A stretch of DNA of 32,628 nucleotides from Pirellulaceae bacterium. GTDB lineage: Bacteria > Planctomycetota > Planctomycetia > Pirellulales > Pirellulaceae. The position numbers and the translations under genes were made by a program. Each line of letters opens with the position of its first letter. The first letter of the stretch is position 1. The notes beneath the pieces are model-generated. The model did not search any database. It was not told the origin of the DNA and saw nothing but the letters and a program-made list of their open reading frames with translations. Positions 16,601 through 26,943 of the stretch are shown piece after piece. The stretch lies in the NCBI GenBank assembly GCA_025459145.1, contig JALORD010000005.1:1-32628 (forward strand), in the 5' to 3' direction.

Positions 16601-16613
16601 TGTCAATTTGACA
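16601..16613. promoter_or_regulatory. Perfect palindrome, possible activator site
   Basis: TGTCAA-T-TTGACA is a 13-base perfect palindrome in the 353-base gene-free stretch between the tRNA-Glu terminator and dnaK. Its centre is about 140 bases before the start point predicted from the sigma-54 promoter, which is a usual place for an enhancer-binding protein. The protein that would bind is not known. Confidence 0.4.
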
Positions 16614-16720
16614 GTGCCGACGGCCGATGGCTTCGGTCGATCGCCAAATGCACTGCCGCCTTTGATCGCAAACCGCTGGCAGCAAACAACTTCCGGCACG
16701 TCAGAAAGTCGGTGGCCTGG

Positions 16721-16736
16721 CTGGCACGCTCTTTGC
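16721..16736 (+). promoter_or_regulatory. Sigma-54 (-24/-12) promoter for dnaK
   Basis: CTGGCACG (16721-16728), four bases, then TTGC (16733-16736) matches the sigma-54 core consensus YTGGCACG-N4-TTGC at every fixed base, with the key GG and GC exactly ten bases apart. It is on the coding strand about 95 bases before the dnaK start and predicts a start point near 16748. No CIRCE element or good sigma-70 promoter was seen in the same stretch. Confidence 0.65.
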
Positions 16737-16829
16737 CATTGTCTAGTTCGAAATCAGAAACAAGCCGGATTGCGACTGGCTGGTACAGACTCAAGGGCGA
16801 CGAAAACTCACACGAAGGGAGCTGACGAT

Positions 16830-18767
16830 ATGGCCGCTGGAGAAAAAATCATCGGGATCGACCTGGGGACCACCAACTCGGTTGTCTCGATCATGGAAGG
16901 TTCGGAGCCGAAGGTGATTGCCAATGCCGAGGGGAACCGGCTGACGCCCAGCGTCGTCGCGTTCAACGACAAGGGGGAGACCCTAGTTGGTGAGCCTGCT
17001 CGTCGGCAGGCGGTGACCAATCCGACGCGAACCGTCTACTCGGTCAAGCGATTCATGGGACGTCGGCACGAAGAGGTCGAAAACGAAGAGAAAATGGTCC
17101 CCTACAAGGTCGTGGGCAATCCCCAGGACTATGTGAAGATCAAGGCGGGCGACCAGACCTACACGCCGCAAGAAATCTCGGCCAAGGTGCTCCGCAAGCT
17201 GAAGGAAGCTGCGGAATCGTACCTCGGCCACAAAGTCAACAAAGCGGTAATCACCGTCCCGGCGTACTTCAACGACGCCCAGCGTCAGGCGACCAAGGAC
17301 GCCGGACAGATCGCGGGCCTCGAAGTTGCGCGAATCATCAACGAGCCAACCGCCGCGGCGCTTGCCTACGGTCTCGACAAGAAGAAGGACGAGAAGATCG
17401 TCGTCTTCGATCTGGGCGGCGGTACGTTCGACGTCTCCGTGCTGCAGGTCGCCGGCGGCGAAGGGGAAGAGACCAAGGTCTTCGAAGTCATTAGCACCAA
17501 CGGCGATACGCACCTGGGGGGCGACGATTTCGACGAGGAACTGATCAAGTACGTAGCGAGCGAGTTCCAGAAAGAGAATGGCGTCGATCTGCGTAAGGAT
17601 CCGATGGCTCTCCAGCGTTTGCAGGAGGCGTGCGAGAAGGCGAAGAAGGAACTCAGTTCGCTGCCGCAGACCGACATTAACTTGCCATTTATCACGATCG
17701 CGGACGGGGTGCCCAAGCACCTTACGATGTCGATTTCGCGGAGCAAGTTCGAAGAGCTGACCGACAAGCTCATCGAACGGTGCCGTAAACCGGTGCTTCA
17801 GGCGCTCAAAGACGCCAAGCTCTCAGCCAAGGACATCGACGAAGTGGTGCTGGTCGGCGGTAGCACGCGAATCCCCAAAGTGCAGAAGCTCGTCAAAGAT
17901 ATCTTTGGCAAGGATCCGCACAAAGGGGTGAATCCCGATGAAGTCGTCGCCGTGGGGGCTGCCATTCAGGGTTCGGTCCTGGCGGGCGAGCGGAAGGACG
18001 TGCTGTTACTGGACGTCACGCCGCTGACGCTCGGCATCGAGACGGAAGGGGGCGTGATGACCCCGCTCGTCGAGAAGAACACAACCGTGCCGACCGAAAA
18101 GAAGCAGGTCTTCAGCACGGCGGCCGACAGCCAGACGGCGGTGACGGTCCGCGTCTTCCAAGGCGAACGGAAAATGGCAACCGACAACCGCTTGCTGGGC
18201 GAGTTCAACCTGGAAGGAATTCCGCCGGCTCCGCGGGGCGTGCCGAAGATCGAGGTGAAGTTCGACATCGACGCCAACGGCATCCTCAACGTTTCGGCGA
18301 AGGATCTGGGGACTGGCAAGGAGGCAAACGTCAAGATCCAGCAAAGCTCGGGCTTGTCGAAGGACGAGATCGAGAAGATGCGCCGCGATGCCGAAGCGCA
18401 TGCCGACGAGGACAAGGAACGGTTCGAACTGGCCACGCTCCGCAACCAGGCGGAAAACATGTGCTACCAGATCGACAAGATGATGAAGGAAAACGCCGAC
18501 AAGCTGACCGATGCCGACCGCGAGCCCCTAACCAAGGCAATCGAGTCGACGCGCGAGAAGGCGAAGGGGACTGACATCCCGGCCCTCAAAAGCGCGATCG
18601 AACAGCTCGAAGCGGCGTCGCACGCCTTCAGCAAGGTCCTCTACGACAAGGGAGCCGCCGCCCAGGCGGCCAGCACCTCGGACGACCTGGACACGGGCCC
18701 AACGGCCAGCGGTGGGTCAAAAGGGGACGACGATGTAATTGAAGGTGAGTTTGAGGTCAAAAAGTAA
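16830..18767 (+). CDS. dnaK: Chaperone DnaK (Hsp70)
   Basis: A 645-residue Hsp70 chaperone that binds unfolded peptides in an ATP cycle with DnaJ and GrpE. The N-terminal ATPase shows the phosphate loop [26 protein letters not shown], the [13 protein letters not shown] segment and [11 protein letters not shown]. The substrate-binding domain begins near [17 protein letters not shown], and the tail is the usual acidic Gly-rich end ([13 protein letters not shown]). ATG 16830 is chosen: the family N-terminus begins there and GAAGGGAG lies eight bases upstream, while the open frame back to 16584 is not Hsp70-like. No dnaJ or grpE is in the window. A sigma-54 promoter and a palindrome lie upstream, and a 13-bp hairpin downstream. 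Confidence 0.98.
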   Translation: MAAGEKIIGIDLGTTNSVVSIMEGSEPKVIANAEGNRLTPSVVAFNDKGETLVGEPARRQAVTNPTRTVYSVKRFMGRRHEEVENEEKMVPYKVVGNPQDYVKIKAGDQTYTPQEISAKVLRKLKEAAESYLGHKVNKAVITVPAYFNDAQRQATKDAGQIAGLEVARIINEPTAAALAYGLDKKKDEKIVVFDLGGGTFDVSVLQVAGGEGEETKVFEVISTNGDTHLGGDDFDEELIKYVASEFQKENGVDLRKDPMALQRLQEACEKAKKELSSLPQTDINLPFITIADGVPKHLTMSISRSKFEELTDKLIERCRKPVLQALKDAKLSAKDIDEVVLVGGSTRIPKVQKLVKDIFGKDPHKGVNPDEVVAVGAAIQGSVLAGERKDVLLLDVTPLTLGIETEGGVMTPLVEKNTTVPTEKKQVFSTAADSQTAVTVRVFQGERKMATDNRLLGEFNLEGIPPAPRGVPKIEVKFDIDANGILNVSAKDLGTGKEANVKIQQSSGLSKDEIEKMRRDAEAHADEDKERFELATLRNQAENMCYQIDKMMKENADKLTDADREPLTKAIESTREKAKGTDIPALKSAIEQLEAASHAFSKVLYDKGAAAQAASTSDDLDTGPTASGGSKGDDDVIEGEFEVKK

Positions 18768-18783
18768 CTCCTTAAAAAGTAAC
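18759..18783 (+). repeat. Short direct repeat over the dnaK stop
   Basis: AAAAAGTAAC occurs at 18759-18768 and again at 18774-18783, five bases apart. The first copy holds the last lysine codons and TAA stop of dnaK, so a small duplication just after the gene is likely. No function is implied. Confidence 0.6.
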
Positions 18784-18858
18784 GCGGCATCGACCCCGGC
18801 CGAGCGACGCCATCGCAGCGTCGACCCGGAACCGGAGCTGTCGCGTGATGGCATAGGC

Positions 18859-18892
18859 AGATAGCCGTGGATGCAAGTCCACGGCTATCTTT
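18859..18892 (+). terminator. Terminator-like hairpin after dnaK
   Basis: Thirteen perfect base pairs, AGATAGCCGTGGA (18859-18871) with TCCACGGCTATCT (18878-18890), around a TGCAAG loop, followed by a T-rich TTATTAT. It ends about 90 bases after the dnaK stop, so clpB probably has its own promoter. Confidence 0.75.
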
Positions 18893-18965
18893 ATTATCGG
18901 ACAGGCGGGATCGAGCCAAAGGTAAGAGCGGCCAGTTGCCGAAAAACGGAACGCTGTTTGCCCTC

Positions 18966-18994
18966 TTGGCGGGTGCGGACCAAGTGTCCGCCAA
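18966..18994 (+). promoter_or_regulatory. Structured 5' leader of clpB
   Basis: GCGGAC (18975-18980) and GTCCGC (18986-18991) form a six-pair hairpin with a CAAGT loop. TTGGCG (18966-18971) can pair with CGCCAA (18989-18994), either as an extension over a bulge or as a competing pairing. The structure ends just before the ribosome site AAGGAAGGA (18997-19005). It may influence clpB translation, but it does not cover the ribosome site. Confidence 0.35.
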
Positions 18995-19013
18995 AAAAGG
19001 AAGGACATCTGCC

Positions 19014-21713
19014 ATGGCATTTCGTTTGGACAAGCTGACGATCAAAGCCCAAGAGGCCATTCAGGCGGCCCAGCAATTGGCTTCCGGTCTCGGGCATCCC
19101 GATATTGACACGCTCCACCTGCTGGCGGCACTGGCCGGCGAGAGCGATGGCGTGGCCCGGCCGATTCTGCAAAAAGTCGGCGTCAATGTGGGCCAATTGG
19201 GCCAGATGGTCGCGGCCGAACTTGAGCGCAAGCCGAAAGTCAGTGGCGGCTCGCAGCCGCAGCCCAATCGTCAATTGATGGCGGTCTTGGAAGGAGCGAC
19301 GAAAGAATCGGCCGCGATGAAGGACGAGTTCGTCTCGGTCGAGCACCTACTGTTAGCCCTTGCGAAGGTCGATTCGCCCGCCAAGGGGCTATTGGAACTG
19401 AACGGAGTGCGCGAAAAGGACATCCTCGAAGCGCTCAAAAGTGTGCGGGGTAGCGCGCGCGTTACCGACCAGAATCCCGAGGGACAGTACCAGGCCCTCG
19501 AGAAATACGGCATTGACCTGGTGCAAAAGGCGGTGCAAGGCAAACTTGATCCGGTGATCGGCCGGGACCACGAGATCCGTCGCGTCGTGCAGGTTCTCTC
19601 GCGGCGGACGAAGAACAATCCGGTGCTCATTGGCGAGCCAGGCGTCGGGAAAACTGCCATTGTGGAAGGGCTCGCACTGCGGATCGTCGACGGCGACGTT
19701 CCCGAAAGTCTGAAGAACCGCCGCGTGGTGGCTCTCGACATGGGGCAGCTTATCGCCGGGGCCAAGTTCCGTGGCGAGTTCGAGGAGCGGCTGAAGGCGG
19801 TGCTCCGCGAAGTGCAGCAGTCGGAAGGGCGAGTCATTCTGTTCATTGACGAACTGCACACGGTCGTCGGTGCGGGTGCCGCCGAAGGAGCGGCCGACGC
19901 CGCAAATCTGCTCAAACCGGCTCTCGCCCGCGGCGAGTTGCGGTGCATCGGGGCGACCACGCTCGACGAGTATCGCAAGCACGTCGAAAAGGATGCGGCG
20001 CTCGAACGGCGATTCCAGCCGGTTTACGTCGGCGAACCGACCGTCGACGACACGATCTCGATTCTCCGCGGTCTCAAGCCGCGTTACGAAGCGCATCACG
20101 GAGTGAAGATCAAGGACAGCGCGCTTGTCGCGGCGGCCAAGCTCTCGCACCGCTACATTACCGATCGGTTTCTGCCCGATAAAGCGATCGACCTGGTCGA
20201 CGAAGCGGCAAGCAAACTGGCCATGGAATTGCAGAGCGTCCCGACCGAAATCGACGAGGTGCAGCGGCGCGTGCGGCAGCTCGAACTTGCCTCGCGGCAG
20301 TTGGGCGAAGAGACCGAGGAATCAGCCGTCGAGCGAAAGGCCGAACTCGACGCCGAGATCGTCGAGCAGAAGCGAAAGCTCGCCAGCCTCAAGGAGCAGT
20401 GGGAAGCCGAAAAGCTCGGTGTGGGGGACGTTGCCAAAATGCGTAAGGACCTCGACCAGGTCCTGCTCGAATACCGTCAGCTCGACACGTCGATCCGAGA
20501 GAAACAATCGGCCGGCATTCCGCCCAGCGAAGAGGACTATCAGCAGCTTTTCAAACTGCACAAACATCGGGAAGCATTGGAGCGGCAGATCGAACAGGCT
20601 GACGAGCGGGTCGTCGAAAAGCCGGCCGAGAAACGGCTCCTCAGCCAGGAAGTAACCGAGGACGAGATTGCGGATATCGTCAGCTCCTGGACGGGCATTC
20701 CCGTCAGCCGAATGCTCGAAACCGAACGGGCCAAGCTCCTCGTGATGGAAGAGCGGCTGCATCAACGAGTGATCGGCCAGAACGAAGCTGTCGAAGCCGT
20801 GTCGAACGCGGTCCGCCGCAGCCGAAGCGGCCTCCAGGATCCGAACCGACCGATCGGTTCGTTCATCTTCCTGGGGCCGACAGGCGTGGGCAAAACCGAG
20901 CTGTGCAAAGCGCTCGCCGAAGTACTGTTCGACAGTGATCAGGCTGTGGTCCGGATTGACATGAGCGAGTTCGGCGAAAAGCACAATGTCAGCCGGCTGA
21001 TCGGCGCGCCGCCCGGATACGTCGGCTACGAAGAAGGGGGCAAGCTGACCGAGTCGGTTCGCCGCCGCCCGTATAGCGTGGTGCTGCTCGACGAAATCGA
21101 GAAAGCCCACCGCGACGTGTTCAACGTGCTGCTGCAAGTGCTCGATGACGGCCGCTTGACCGATGGCCAGGGGCGCACTGTTGACTTCACGAACACGATC
21201 GTGGTGATGACGAGCAACATCGGCAGTCAGGCGATCCAGGAGATTACCCGCGAAGGTGGATCGGCAGGTGAGATTCGCGATGCCGTGAAAGAGATCCTCA
21301 AGGAGAAGTTCCTCCCCGAGTTTCTCAACCGGATCGACGAGACGATCGTTTTTCAGCCGCTATCGCGCGAGCAAATTGGCCAGATCGTCGAGATTCAGCT
21401 TCAGCACCTCGAGCGGCTGCTCGCCGAGAAGGACGTGCGGCTCGAGGTGAGCGACGCCGCCCGCCGGGCGATCGCCAGCGAAGGGTACGATCCGGTGTTC
21501 GGAGCGCGGCCTCTCAAGCGCGTAATCCAGCAGCGGATCCAGAACCCGCTGGCCACTGAACTGCTCAAGGGAAACATCCCTGAGCATGGCGGCGTGCGGG
21601 TCGATTACGCTGCGGAGGATTTCACATTTGAGCCGCTGGCCCCCATGACGGGCGACGGCTCACCGGGTCGCCGCCAGGGTGACACCAAGGTTGAAACCGT
21701 CGACATACGATAA
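19014..21713 (+). CDS. clpB: Disaggregase ClpB (Hsp100)
   Basis: An 899-residue Hsp100 disaggregase that threads aggregated proteins together with DnaK. Domains in order: N-terminal Clp-N repeat domain (1-145), first AAA+ module with Walker A GEPGVGKT (207-214), a long coiled-coil middle domain (about 410-530, rich in E, K, L), the second AAA+ module with Walker A GPTGVGKT (621-628) and the C-terminal small domain. The middle domain separates it from ClpA and ClpC. ATG 19014 has AAGGAAGGA eight bases upstream and fits the family N-terminus ([13 protein letters not shown]). It follows dnaK by 246 bases, with a terminator and a structured leader in between. Length is usual for the family. Confidence 0.97.
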   Translation: MAFRLDKLTIKAQEAIQAAQQLASGLGHPDIDTLHLLAALAGESDGVARPILQKVGVNVGQLGQMVAAELERKPKVSGGSQPQPNRQLMAVLEGATKESAAMKDEFVSVEHLLLALAKVDSPAKGLLELNGVREKDILEALKSVRGSARVTDQNPEGQYQALEKYGIDLVQKAVQGKLDPVIGRDHEIRRVVQVLSRRTKNNPVLIGEPGVGKTAIVEGLALRIVDGDVPESLKNRRVVALDMGQLIAGAKFRGEFEERLKAVLREVQQSEGRVILFIDELHTVVGAGAAEGAADAANLLKPALARGELRCIGATTLDEYRKHVEKDAALERRFQPVYVGEPTVDDTISILRGLKPRYEAHHGVKIKDSALVAAAKLSHRYITDRFLPDKAIDLVDEAASKLAMELQSVPTEIDEVQRRVRQLELASRQLGEETEESAVERKAELDAEIVEQKRKLASLKEQWEAEKLGVGDVAKMRKDLDQVLLEYRQLDTSIREKQSAGIPPSEEDYQQLFKLHKHREALERQIEQADERVVEKPAEKRLLSQEVTEDEIADIVSSWTGIPVSRMLETERAKLLVMEERLHQRVIGQNEAVEAVSNAVRRSRSGLQDPNRPIGSFIFLGPTGVGKTELCKALAEVLFDSDQAVVRIDMSEFGEKHNVSRLIGAPPGYVGYEEGGKLTESVRRRPYSVVLLDEIEKAHRDVFNVLLQVLDDGRLTDGQGRTVDFTNTIVVMTSNIGSQAIQEITREGGSAGEIRDAVKEILKEKFLPEFLNRIDETIVFQPLSREQIGQIVEIQLQHLERLLAEKDVRLEVSDAARRAIASEGYDPVFGARPLKRVIQQRIQNPLATELLKGNIPEHGGVRVDYAAEDFTFEPLAPMTGDGSPGRRQGDTKVETVDIR

Positions 21714-21772
21714 CCTCGCTGCTAGCTCGGCGCGAGGCACGGTGCTGCGAAAAGGCAGGAGGCTTGAGGCAA

Positions 21773-23419
21773 ATGAGAATCGTGATTATCGGAGGAGTCG
21801 CCGGCGGAGCCTCGGCAGCCGCTCGCGCGAGGCGGCTGTCGGAATCGGCAGAGATCGTGATCCTGGAACGCGGCCCCGACGTCTCGTTCGCCAATTGCGG
21901 CCTTCCCTACTACGTTGGCGGCGAAATTGCCGAGCGGGAAAAACTGCTCGTCGCCACTCCGCAGTTTCTCCGCCGCCGACTGAATCTGGACGTCCGCACG
22001 GGGAGCCAAGTCGACGCGATCGACCGCGCGGCCAAACGGGTCCAGGTGCGCGAACTGGCGACGGGCCGCACCTACGAAGAAGCGTACGACAAGCTGATTC
22101 TGGCCACCGGGGCCGCCCCGCTCCGCCCACCGATTCCAGGACTCGACCTGCCCGGAATCTATACGCTACGCAACATGCAGGATGCCGATCGGCTGAAGGC
22201 GTCGGTCGATGCGGGAGTACGCGAGGCACTGGTCGTGGGAGCAGGGTTCATCGGCCTCGAGATGGTGGAAAACCTCGTTCGCCGCGGCATTCGGACCACG
22301 GTGGTCGAACTGCAGGACCAGGTGCTACCGCCGCTCGACAAAGAGATGACAACGCCACTGGCCGAGCATTTGGCCCAGCACGGCGTCGAACTGCTCCTCG
22401 GCGAAAGTGCCGAGGCCTTTGAACCGGCTCCTGAGGGGCTGGCGGTGCGTCTGAAATCGGGCCGCCGACTTACCGCGCAGCTCGTGAGCTTGGGAATCGG
22501 AGTGCGGCCGGAAAGCCAACTGGCGACAGCCGCCGGTCTCGATGTCGGCCCGCGCGGCGGTATTCGCGTCAATGCGTCGATGCAAACCAGCGATCCCAAC
22601 ATCTATGCGGTGGGGGACGTGATCGAAGTGCAGGATGTGGTCACGAACTTGCCGACTCAGGTTCCGCTCGCCGGACCCGCGAATCGTCAGGGGCGTCTGG
22701 CCGCCGATCACATCTTTGGCAATCCCGCCCAGTATCGGGGGACGCAAGGGACCGCGATCGTCAAGGTGTTTGACCGCACGGCCGCGATGAGCGGCGCGTC
22801 GGAAAAGACTCTCCGTCGACTCGGTCAGACGTTTCGCAAGGTATATATCCACCCTGCGCATCACGCGGGCTACTATCCGGGGGCCGAGGCGATGTCGCTC
22901 AAGCTCCTTTTTGCACCGGAAACGGGCCGCATCCTGGGAGCTCAGGCAGTCGGCGGCGCAGGAGTCGACAAGCGAATCGACGTTCTCGCCGTCGCAATTC
23001 AGGCTGGGATGACCGTGTTCGATATCGAGGAAATGGAGCTTGCCTACTCGCCGCAATACGGATCGGCTAAGGACCCGGTCAATATGGCCGGCTTCGTGGC
23101 TGCGGGCCTCTTGCGGGGCGAACATCCACAGGCCGATGTGGAAACGATTCTCGCTTTACCGGAGGACGAGCGTCCGCTCTTGCTCGATGTGCGGACGCCT
23201 GCCGAGCACGCCGCAGGGGCGATTCCCGGCTCGCTCAACATTCCGATCGACGAGCTGCGTGCGAATCTCTCGCGCCTTCCCCAGAATCGCCCGATCGCGT
23301 CTTATTGTCAGGTCGGTATGCGCGGCTACCTGGCGACACGCATTCTTCTGCAGTCAGGCTTTAGCGCAGTCAATCTCGGAGGTGGCTACAAGACTTATCG
23401 GCTGCATTTTCCACGCTAA
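21773..23419 (+). CDS. CoA-disulfide reductase with C-terminal rhodanese domain
   Basis: A 548-residue flavoprotein of the CoADR-RHD type. The N-terminal part is a pyridine nucleotide-disulfide oxidoreductase: the FAD site VIIGGVAGGASAA, the single redox cysteine C42 in SFANCGLPYYVGG, the NAD(P)H site VVGAGFIGLEMVE and the second FAD motif IYAVGD. A dimerisation domain follows. The last 100 residues are a rhodanese domain with the active cysteine C512 in YCQVGMRG. Relatives reduce CoA disulfide, CoA persulfide or polysulfide. ATG 21773 has AGGAGG (21757-21762) ten bases upstream; an in-frame TTG at 21764 is too close to it. It lies 59 bases after clpB on the same strand and may be cotranscribed, which suits a joint response to thiol stress. 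Confidence 0.92.
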   Translation: MRIVIIGGVAGGASAAARARRLSESAEIVILERGPDVSFANCGLPYYVGGEIAEREKLLVATPQFLRRRLNLDVRTGSQVDAIDRAAKRVQVRELATGRTYEEAYDKLILATGAAPLRPPIPGLDLPGIYTLRNMQDADRLKASVDAGVREALVVGAGFIGLEMVENLVRRGIRTTVVELQDQVLPPLDKEMTTPLAEHLAQHGVELLLGESAEAFEPAPEGLAVRLKSGRRLTAQLVSLGIGVRPESQLATAAGLDVGPRGGIRVNASMQTSDPNIYAVGDVIEVQDVVTNLPTQVPLAGPANRQGRLAADHIFGNPAQYRGTQGTAIVKVFDRTAAMSGASEKTLRRLGQTFRKVYIHPAHHAGYYPGAEAMSLKLLFAPETGRILGAQAVGGAGVDKRIDVLAVAIQAGMTVFDIEEMELAYSPQYGSAKDPVNMAGFVAAGLLRGEHPQADVETILALPEDERPLLLDVRTPAEHAAGAIPGSLNIPIDELRANLSRLPQNRPIASYCQVGMRGYLATRILLQSGFSAVNLGGGYKTYRLHFPR

Positions 23420-23486
23420 CTTTCGCGGCTGCGACCTGCCTGGCCGCATTCACTGTGGCGGCTGGGGCTTTCTGGAGTGCTCGTGT

Positions 23487-23515
23487 TTGACCGGCGCGAG
23501 CCGTTGGGTCACAAT
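23487..23515 (+). promoter_or_regulatory. Possible promoter of the sulfatase cluster
   Basis: TTGACC (23487-23492), a 17-base spacer and CACAAT (23510-23515) lie about 100 bases before the first sulfatase. The -35 is 5 of 6 and the -10 is 4 of 6 to consensus. Moderate to low confidence. Confidence 0.4.
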
Positions 23516-23617
23516 CGGCACGATTGCCGATCAACTCGCTCCGGAGTTCACTGCGTCATGCATGCCGCTGTTTCGCTTTCCGCCGGCAACCGCTCGCTCG
23601 TTTTCCGGTCAGGCCAA

Positions 23618-25279
23618 ATGCCAACGCGGCAGACATTCCTCGCATTGGGGTTGTTGGCCGCTTTGCTGTCAGTTGGAACGCTGTCACAGCCGTTGGCCCG
23701 AGCGGCAGATAGCACCAGCCGACCCAATGTCGTTGTAATTCTGGTCGACGACATGGGCTGGTCGGATATCGGTTGTTATGGCAGCGAGATTCCCACGCCA
23801 AATCTCGATAAGCTCGCGCAGCAGGGTCTGCGATTTACGCAGTTCTACAACACGGGCCGCTGCTCGCCGACGCGGGCTTCGCTTCTCACCGGGCACTACC
23901 CGCATCAAGCCGGGATGGGGCACCTCGACGCCACGGTGAAGCCCGGCCATCCTGGATTTCAGGGAAAGATTGCGAGCCACAGCCTCACGCTGGCCGAAGT
24001 CCTGCGTGAGGCGGGCTACTTTACGGCGATGACCGGCAAATGGCATCTCGGCCAACAACATGGCACGCCGCCCTGGAAACGCGGCTTTGAGCGGAGCCTG
24101 AACCTGCAGGCCGGTGGCGTTTACTTCTACAACCAGACCGGCAGCAAAGGGGGCGCGAAGCTATATCTGAATGGCGAGGAAAGGCCGCTCAACGATCCCC
24201 AGTTCGGCGAGTGGTACGGGACGCACCTCTGGACCGAATGGGGCCTGAAGTTCATTGACGAAGCGCAGGAGAAGAAGCAGCCTTTCTTTCTGTATCTCGC
24301 GCACTGCGCGCCGCACTTTCCACTCATGGCGCCGGCCGAAGTGATTGCCAGGCATCGGGGAAAGTATCAGGCCGGCTGGGACAAGCTGCGCGACGAGCGG
24401 CACCGCCGGCAGATCGAGATGGGGCTAGTGGATGCCCATTGGCCGCTCACCCCGCGCGCCGACAATTCGCCCGCTTGGAACTCACTCACGGAGGCCGAGA
24501 AAGACCGCTTCGACCACATGATGGCGATCTACGCGGCGATGATCGAGACGATGGACCAGAGCGTGGGTACGCTGGTCGCCGGCCTCCAAGAGCGCGGCGA
24601 ACTGGACAATACGCTGATTTTGTTTTTGAGCGATAACGGGGGAAACGCGGAGTCGGGCCCCAACGGCCGCTACGAAGGGGAAAACCCGGGCGACGCCCAC
24701 TCGAACGTATTCCTGGGCCAGAACTGGGCAACGCTCGCCAACACGCCTTTTCGTAAGTGGAAGCACTACGTCCACGAGGGTGGCATCGCGACCCCGCTGA
24801 TTGCCCATTGGCCGCGCGGCATAGCCGATCCGCAGCGCGGAAAACTCAATCATCAGCCGGGGCATCTCGTCGACATCATGCCGACGCTCGTGGAATTGTG
24901 CGGAGCCAAGTATCCGCAGGCATTCGGCGGACAGGCCATCGAACCGCAGGAAGGCGTAAGCCTGGCTCCCGCACTCGCCGGCAAGCCGTTTGACCGTAAG
25001 CAGCCGCTTTTCTTCAATCACGAGGACAACCGCGCGGTGCGCGACGGGCGGTGGAAGCTCGTCGCCCTGGCGGGCCAGCCTTGGGAACTCTACGACCTGA
25101 CGGCTGATCGCACCGAGATTAAGAACCTGGCGGTCGAACATCCGGATCGCGTGGCCGAAATGGCCTTGGCTTACACCGTCTGGGCCCAGCGAACGCATGT
25201 CGAGGTCGAGGGATATCGCGAGCCAATGGGCAAGGCGAAGGCGAAGGCCAAAAAGAAGGGGTCGAAGAAGAAGCAATGA
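23618..25279 (+). CDS. Secreted sulfatase 1 (arylsulfatase-like, CSPTR)
   Basis: A 553-residue exported sulfatase of the S1 (formylglycine) class. A signal peptide ([23 protein letters not shown]) leads to the metal site [15 protein letters not shown]. The modified residue is C82 in C-S-P-T-R, followed by [13 protein letters not shown]; a formylglycine-generating enzyme must convert it. Other sites are TGKWHLG and FLSDNGGN, the second half of the calcium site. The C-terminus is a lysine-rich tail ([15 protein letters not shown]). ATG 23618 begins a normal signal peptide; ATG 23558 and a GTG-like start further up are possible but less likely. The stop overlaps the start of the next sulfatase (ATGA). 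The sulfated substrate is not known. Confidence 0.92.
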   Translation: MPTRQTFLALGLLAALLSVGTLSQPLARAADSTSRPNVVVILVDDMGWSDIGCYGSEIPTPNLDKLAQQGLRFTQFYNTGRCSPTRASLLTGHYPHQAGMGHLDATVKPGHPGFQGKIASHSLTLAEVLREAGYFTAMTGKWHLGQQHGTPPWKRGFERSLNLQAGGVYFYNQTGSKGGAKLYLNGEERPLNDPQFGEWYGTHLWTEWGLKFIDEAQEKKQPFFLYLAHCAPHFPLMAPAEVIARHRGKYQAGWDKLRDERHRRQIEMGLVDAHWPLTPRADNSPAWNSLTEAEKDRFDHMMAIYAAMIETMDQSVGTLVAGLQERGELDNTLILFLSDNGGNAESGPNGRYEGENPGDAHSNVFLGQNWATLANTPFRKWKHYVHEGGIATPLIAHWPRGIADPQRGKLNHQPGHLVDIMPTLVELCGAKYPQAFGGQAIEPQEGVSLAPALAGKPFDRKQPLFFNHEDNRAVRDGRWKLVALAGQPWELYDLTADRTEIKNLAVEHPDRVAEMALAYTVWAQRTHVEVEGYREPMGKAKAKAKKKGSKKKQ

Positions 25280-26880
25280 CACGACTTAAATTCCACGTGC
25301 ATTTCGCGTTTGCCCTTCTACTGCTCGCGTGCGGGTGGGCCCAAGGCGCTGATCGGCCGAATATCCTCTTCGCCATTGCCGACGATTGGGGATTGCATGC
25401 CGGGGCGTATGGGACGCCGTGGGTCCAAACGCCCGCGTTCGACCGGATCGCCCGCGAAGGGCTGCTCTTTCGCAATGCCTACACGCCGATGGCCAAGTGT
25501 GCGCCGTCGCGGGCCATTGTCCTGACCGGACGACACTTGTGGCAGAACGAAGAAGCGGGCAATCACATGGCGTACTTTCCCGCCAAATTGAAAAGTTGGC
25601 CCGAAGTCTTACGCGAGCAGGGCTGGCATGTGGGAATCACCGGCAAAGGCTGGGGCCCGGGCATTGCGAACGACGCCAGCGGCCAGCCGAGGGCGATCGC
25701 CGGACAGCCGTTCAATCGCCGCAAGGCGCCGCCGCCGACCAAGGCCATGTCGAACAACGACTACGCCGGCAACTTCGTCGATTTTCTCGACGCGGCACCC
25801 GCCGACACTCCCTGGTGTTTCTGGTATGGAGCGACGGAACCACATCGCGGCTATGAATTCCGCTCGGGAGTGGCCAGAGGGAAGAAGAAACTGGCCGATA
25901 TCGACCACGTTCCAGGCTACTGGCCCGATAACGAAACGGTGCGGCACGACATGCTGGACTATGCTCTGGAGGTCGAACACGTCGACCAGCACCTGGGGCA
26001 GATGCTCACAGAACTCGAGCGGCGCGGCCTCCTCGACAATACGCTCATTGTCGTGACGAGCGATCACGGCATGCCGTTCCCTCGCGTGAAAGGTTATGCC
26101 TACCACGACTCGAATCACGTCCCGCTGGCGGTCCGCTGGCCCGCGGGGATCAAGGCGCCGGGCCGCACGATCGACGACTTCGTCGATTTCACCGACATTG
26201 CGCCGACATTCTTGGACGTTGCCGCGATCGAACCGGCGGCCAGCGGCATGCAGCCGATCACCGGCCGTTCGTGGCGGCCGCTCTTCGCCAGCGACAAGGC
26301 CGGCCAGATCGACCCTACCCGCGACCATGTGCTGGTCGGCAAGGAGCGGACCGACGTCGGACGGCCGCGCGATGTCGGCTATCCGATTCGGGGAATCGTC
26401 ACGGCCACGCACCTCTACTTGCGCAACTACGAACCGACTCGCTGGCCAGCCGGCAATCCCGAAACGGGCTATCTCGATACGGATGGCAGTCCCACGAAAT
26501 CGCTTATTCTCGAGTTGGGCCGCCGCGAACGGGCCGATCGTTTCTGGTCGCTGAATTTCGGCCTCCGCCCGAGCGATGAACTCTTTGATCTCGCGTCCGA
26601 CCGTGACTGCGTGCACAGCTTGGCGGCTGATCCGAACTATTTCGCGACCGTCAAGGCGCTCCGCGAGCGGATGGAAAAATCGCTGAAAACGCAGGGCGAT
26701 CCGCGGATACTCGGCCGCGGGCACGTGTTCGACGAATATAAGCCGACATCCGGCGCCGGATTCTACGAACGGTATATGCGGGGCGAGAAGCCCGCCGCGG
26801 GCTGGGTCAACGAAACGGACTTCGAGCCCCGACCGATCGCAACTCAACCAATCGAACCCCAGCCAAATCAACCCCGTTAG
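25276..26880 (+). CDS. Secreted sulfatase 2 (N-sulfoglucosamine sulfohydrolase-like, CAPSR)
   Basis: A 534-residue exported sulfatase. After a signal peptide ([15 protein letters not shown]; the LLLAC could be a weak lipobox) come [12 protein letters not shown] and the modified cysteine C75 in C-A-P-S-R. The following [20 protein letters not shown] and GKGWGPG stretches are typical of the SGSH-like S1_8 group, whose known members act on N-sulfated glucosamine. The later [12 protein letters not shown] supplies the second metal site. The C-terminus is rich in Pro and Gln. ATG 25276 overlaps the previous stop by four bases. The exact substrate is inference from the group. Confidence 0.9.
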   Translation: MTRLKFHVHFAFALLLLACGWAQGADRPNILFAIADDWGLHAGAYGTPWVQTPAFDRIAREGLLFRNAYTPMAKCAPSRAIVLTGRHLWQNEEAGNHMAYFPAKLKSWPEVLREQGWHVGITGKGWGPGIANDASGQPRAIAGQPFNRRKAPPPTKAMSNNDYAGNFVDFLDAAPADTPWCFWYGATEPHRGYEFRSGVARGKKKLADIDHVPGYWPDNETVRHDMLDYALEVEHVDQHLGQMLTELERRGLLDNTLIVVTSDHGMPFPRVKGYAYHDSNHVPLAVRWPAGIKAPGRTIDDFVDFTDIAPTFLDVAAIEPAASGMQPITGRSWRPLFASDKAGQIDPTRDHVLVGKERTDVGRPRDVGYPIRGIVTATHLYLRNYEPTRWPAGNPETGYLDTDGSPTKSLILELGRRERADRFWSLNFGLRPSDELFDLASDRDCVHSLAADPNYFATVKALRERMEKSLKTQGDPRILGRGHVFDEYKPTSGAGFYERYMRGEKPAAGWVNETDFEPRPIATQPIEPQPNQPR

Positions 26881-26943
26881 TGTGTGAATTTGCCGGCACT
26901 TCCCCATCAAAAAACCCAACTTCACTCTCCCCGAGGTTTCCCA

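Noticed and set aside
16584-16829. N-terminal extension of dnaK by 82 codons
   Set aside because: The extension is unlike Hsp70, contains the sigma-54 promoter and is placed before a strong ribosome site at the normal start.
16477-16829. CIRCE element for HrcA control of dnaK
   Set aside because: No TTAGCACTC-N9-GAGTGCTAA-like inverted repeat was found in the stretch.
25609-26925. 438-codon minus-strand frame opposite sulfatase 2
   Set aside because: Shadow of the sulfatase, which has an intact active site and coupled start.
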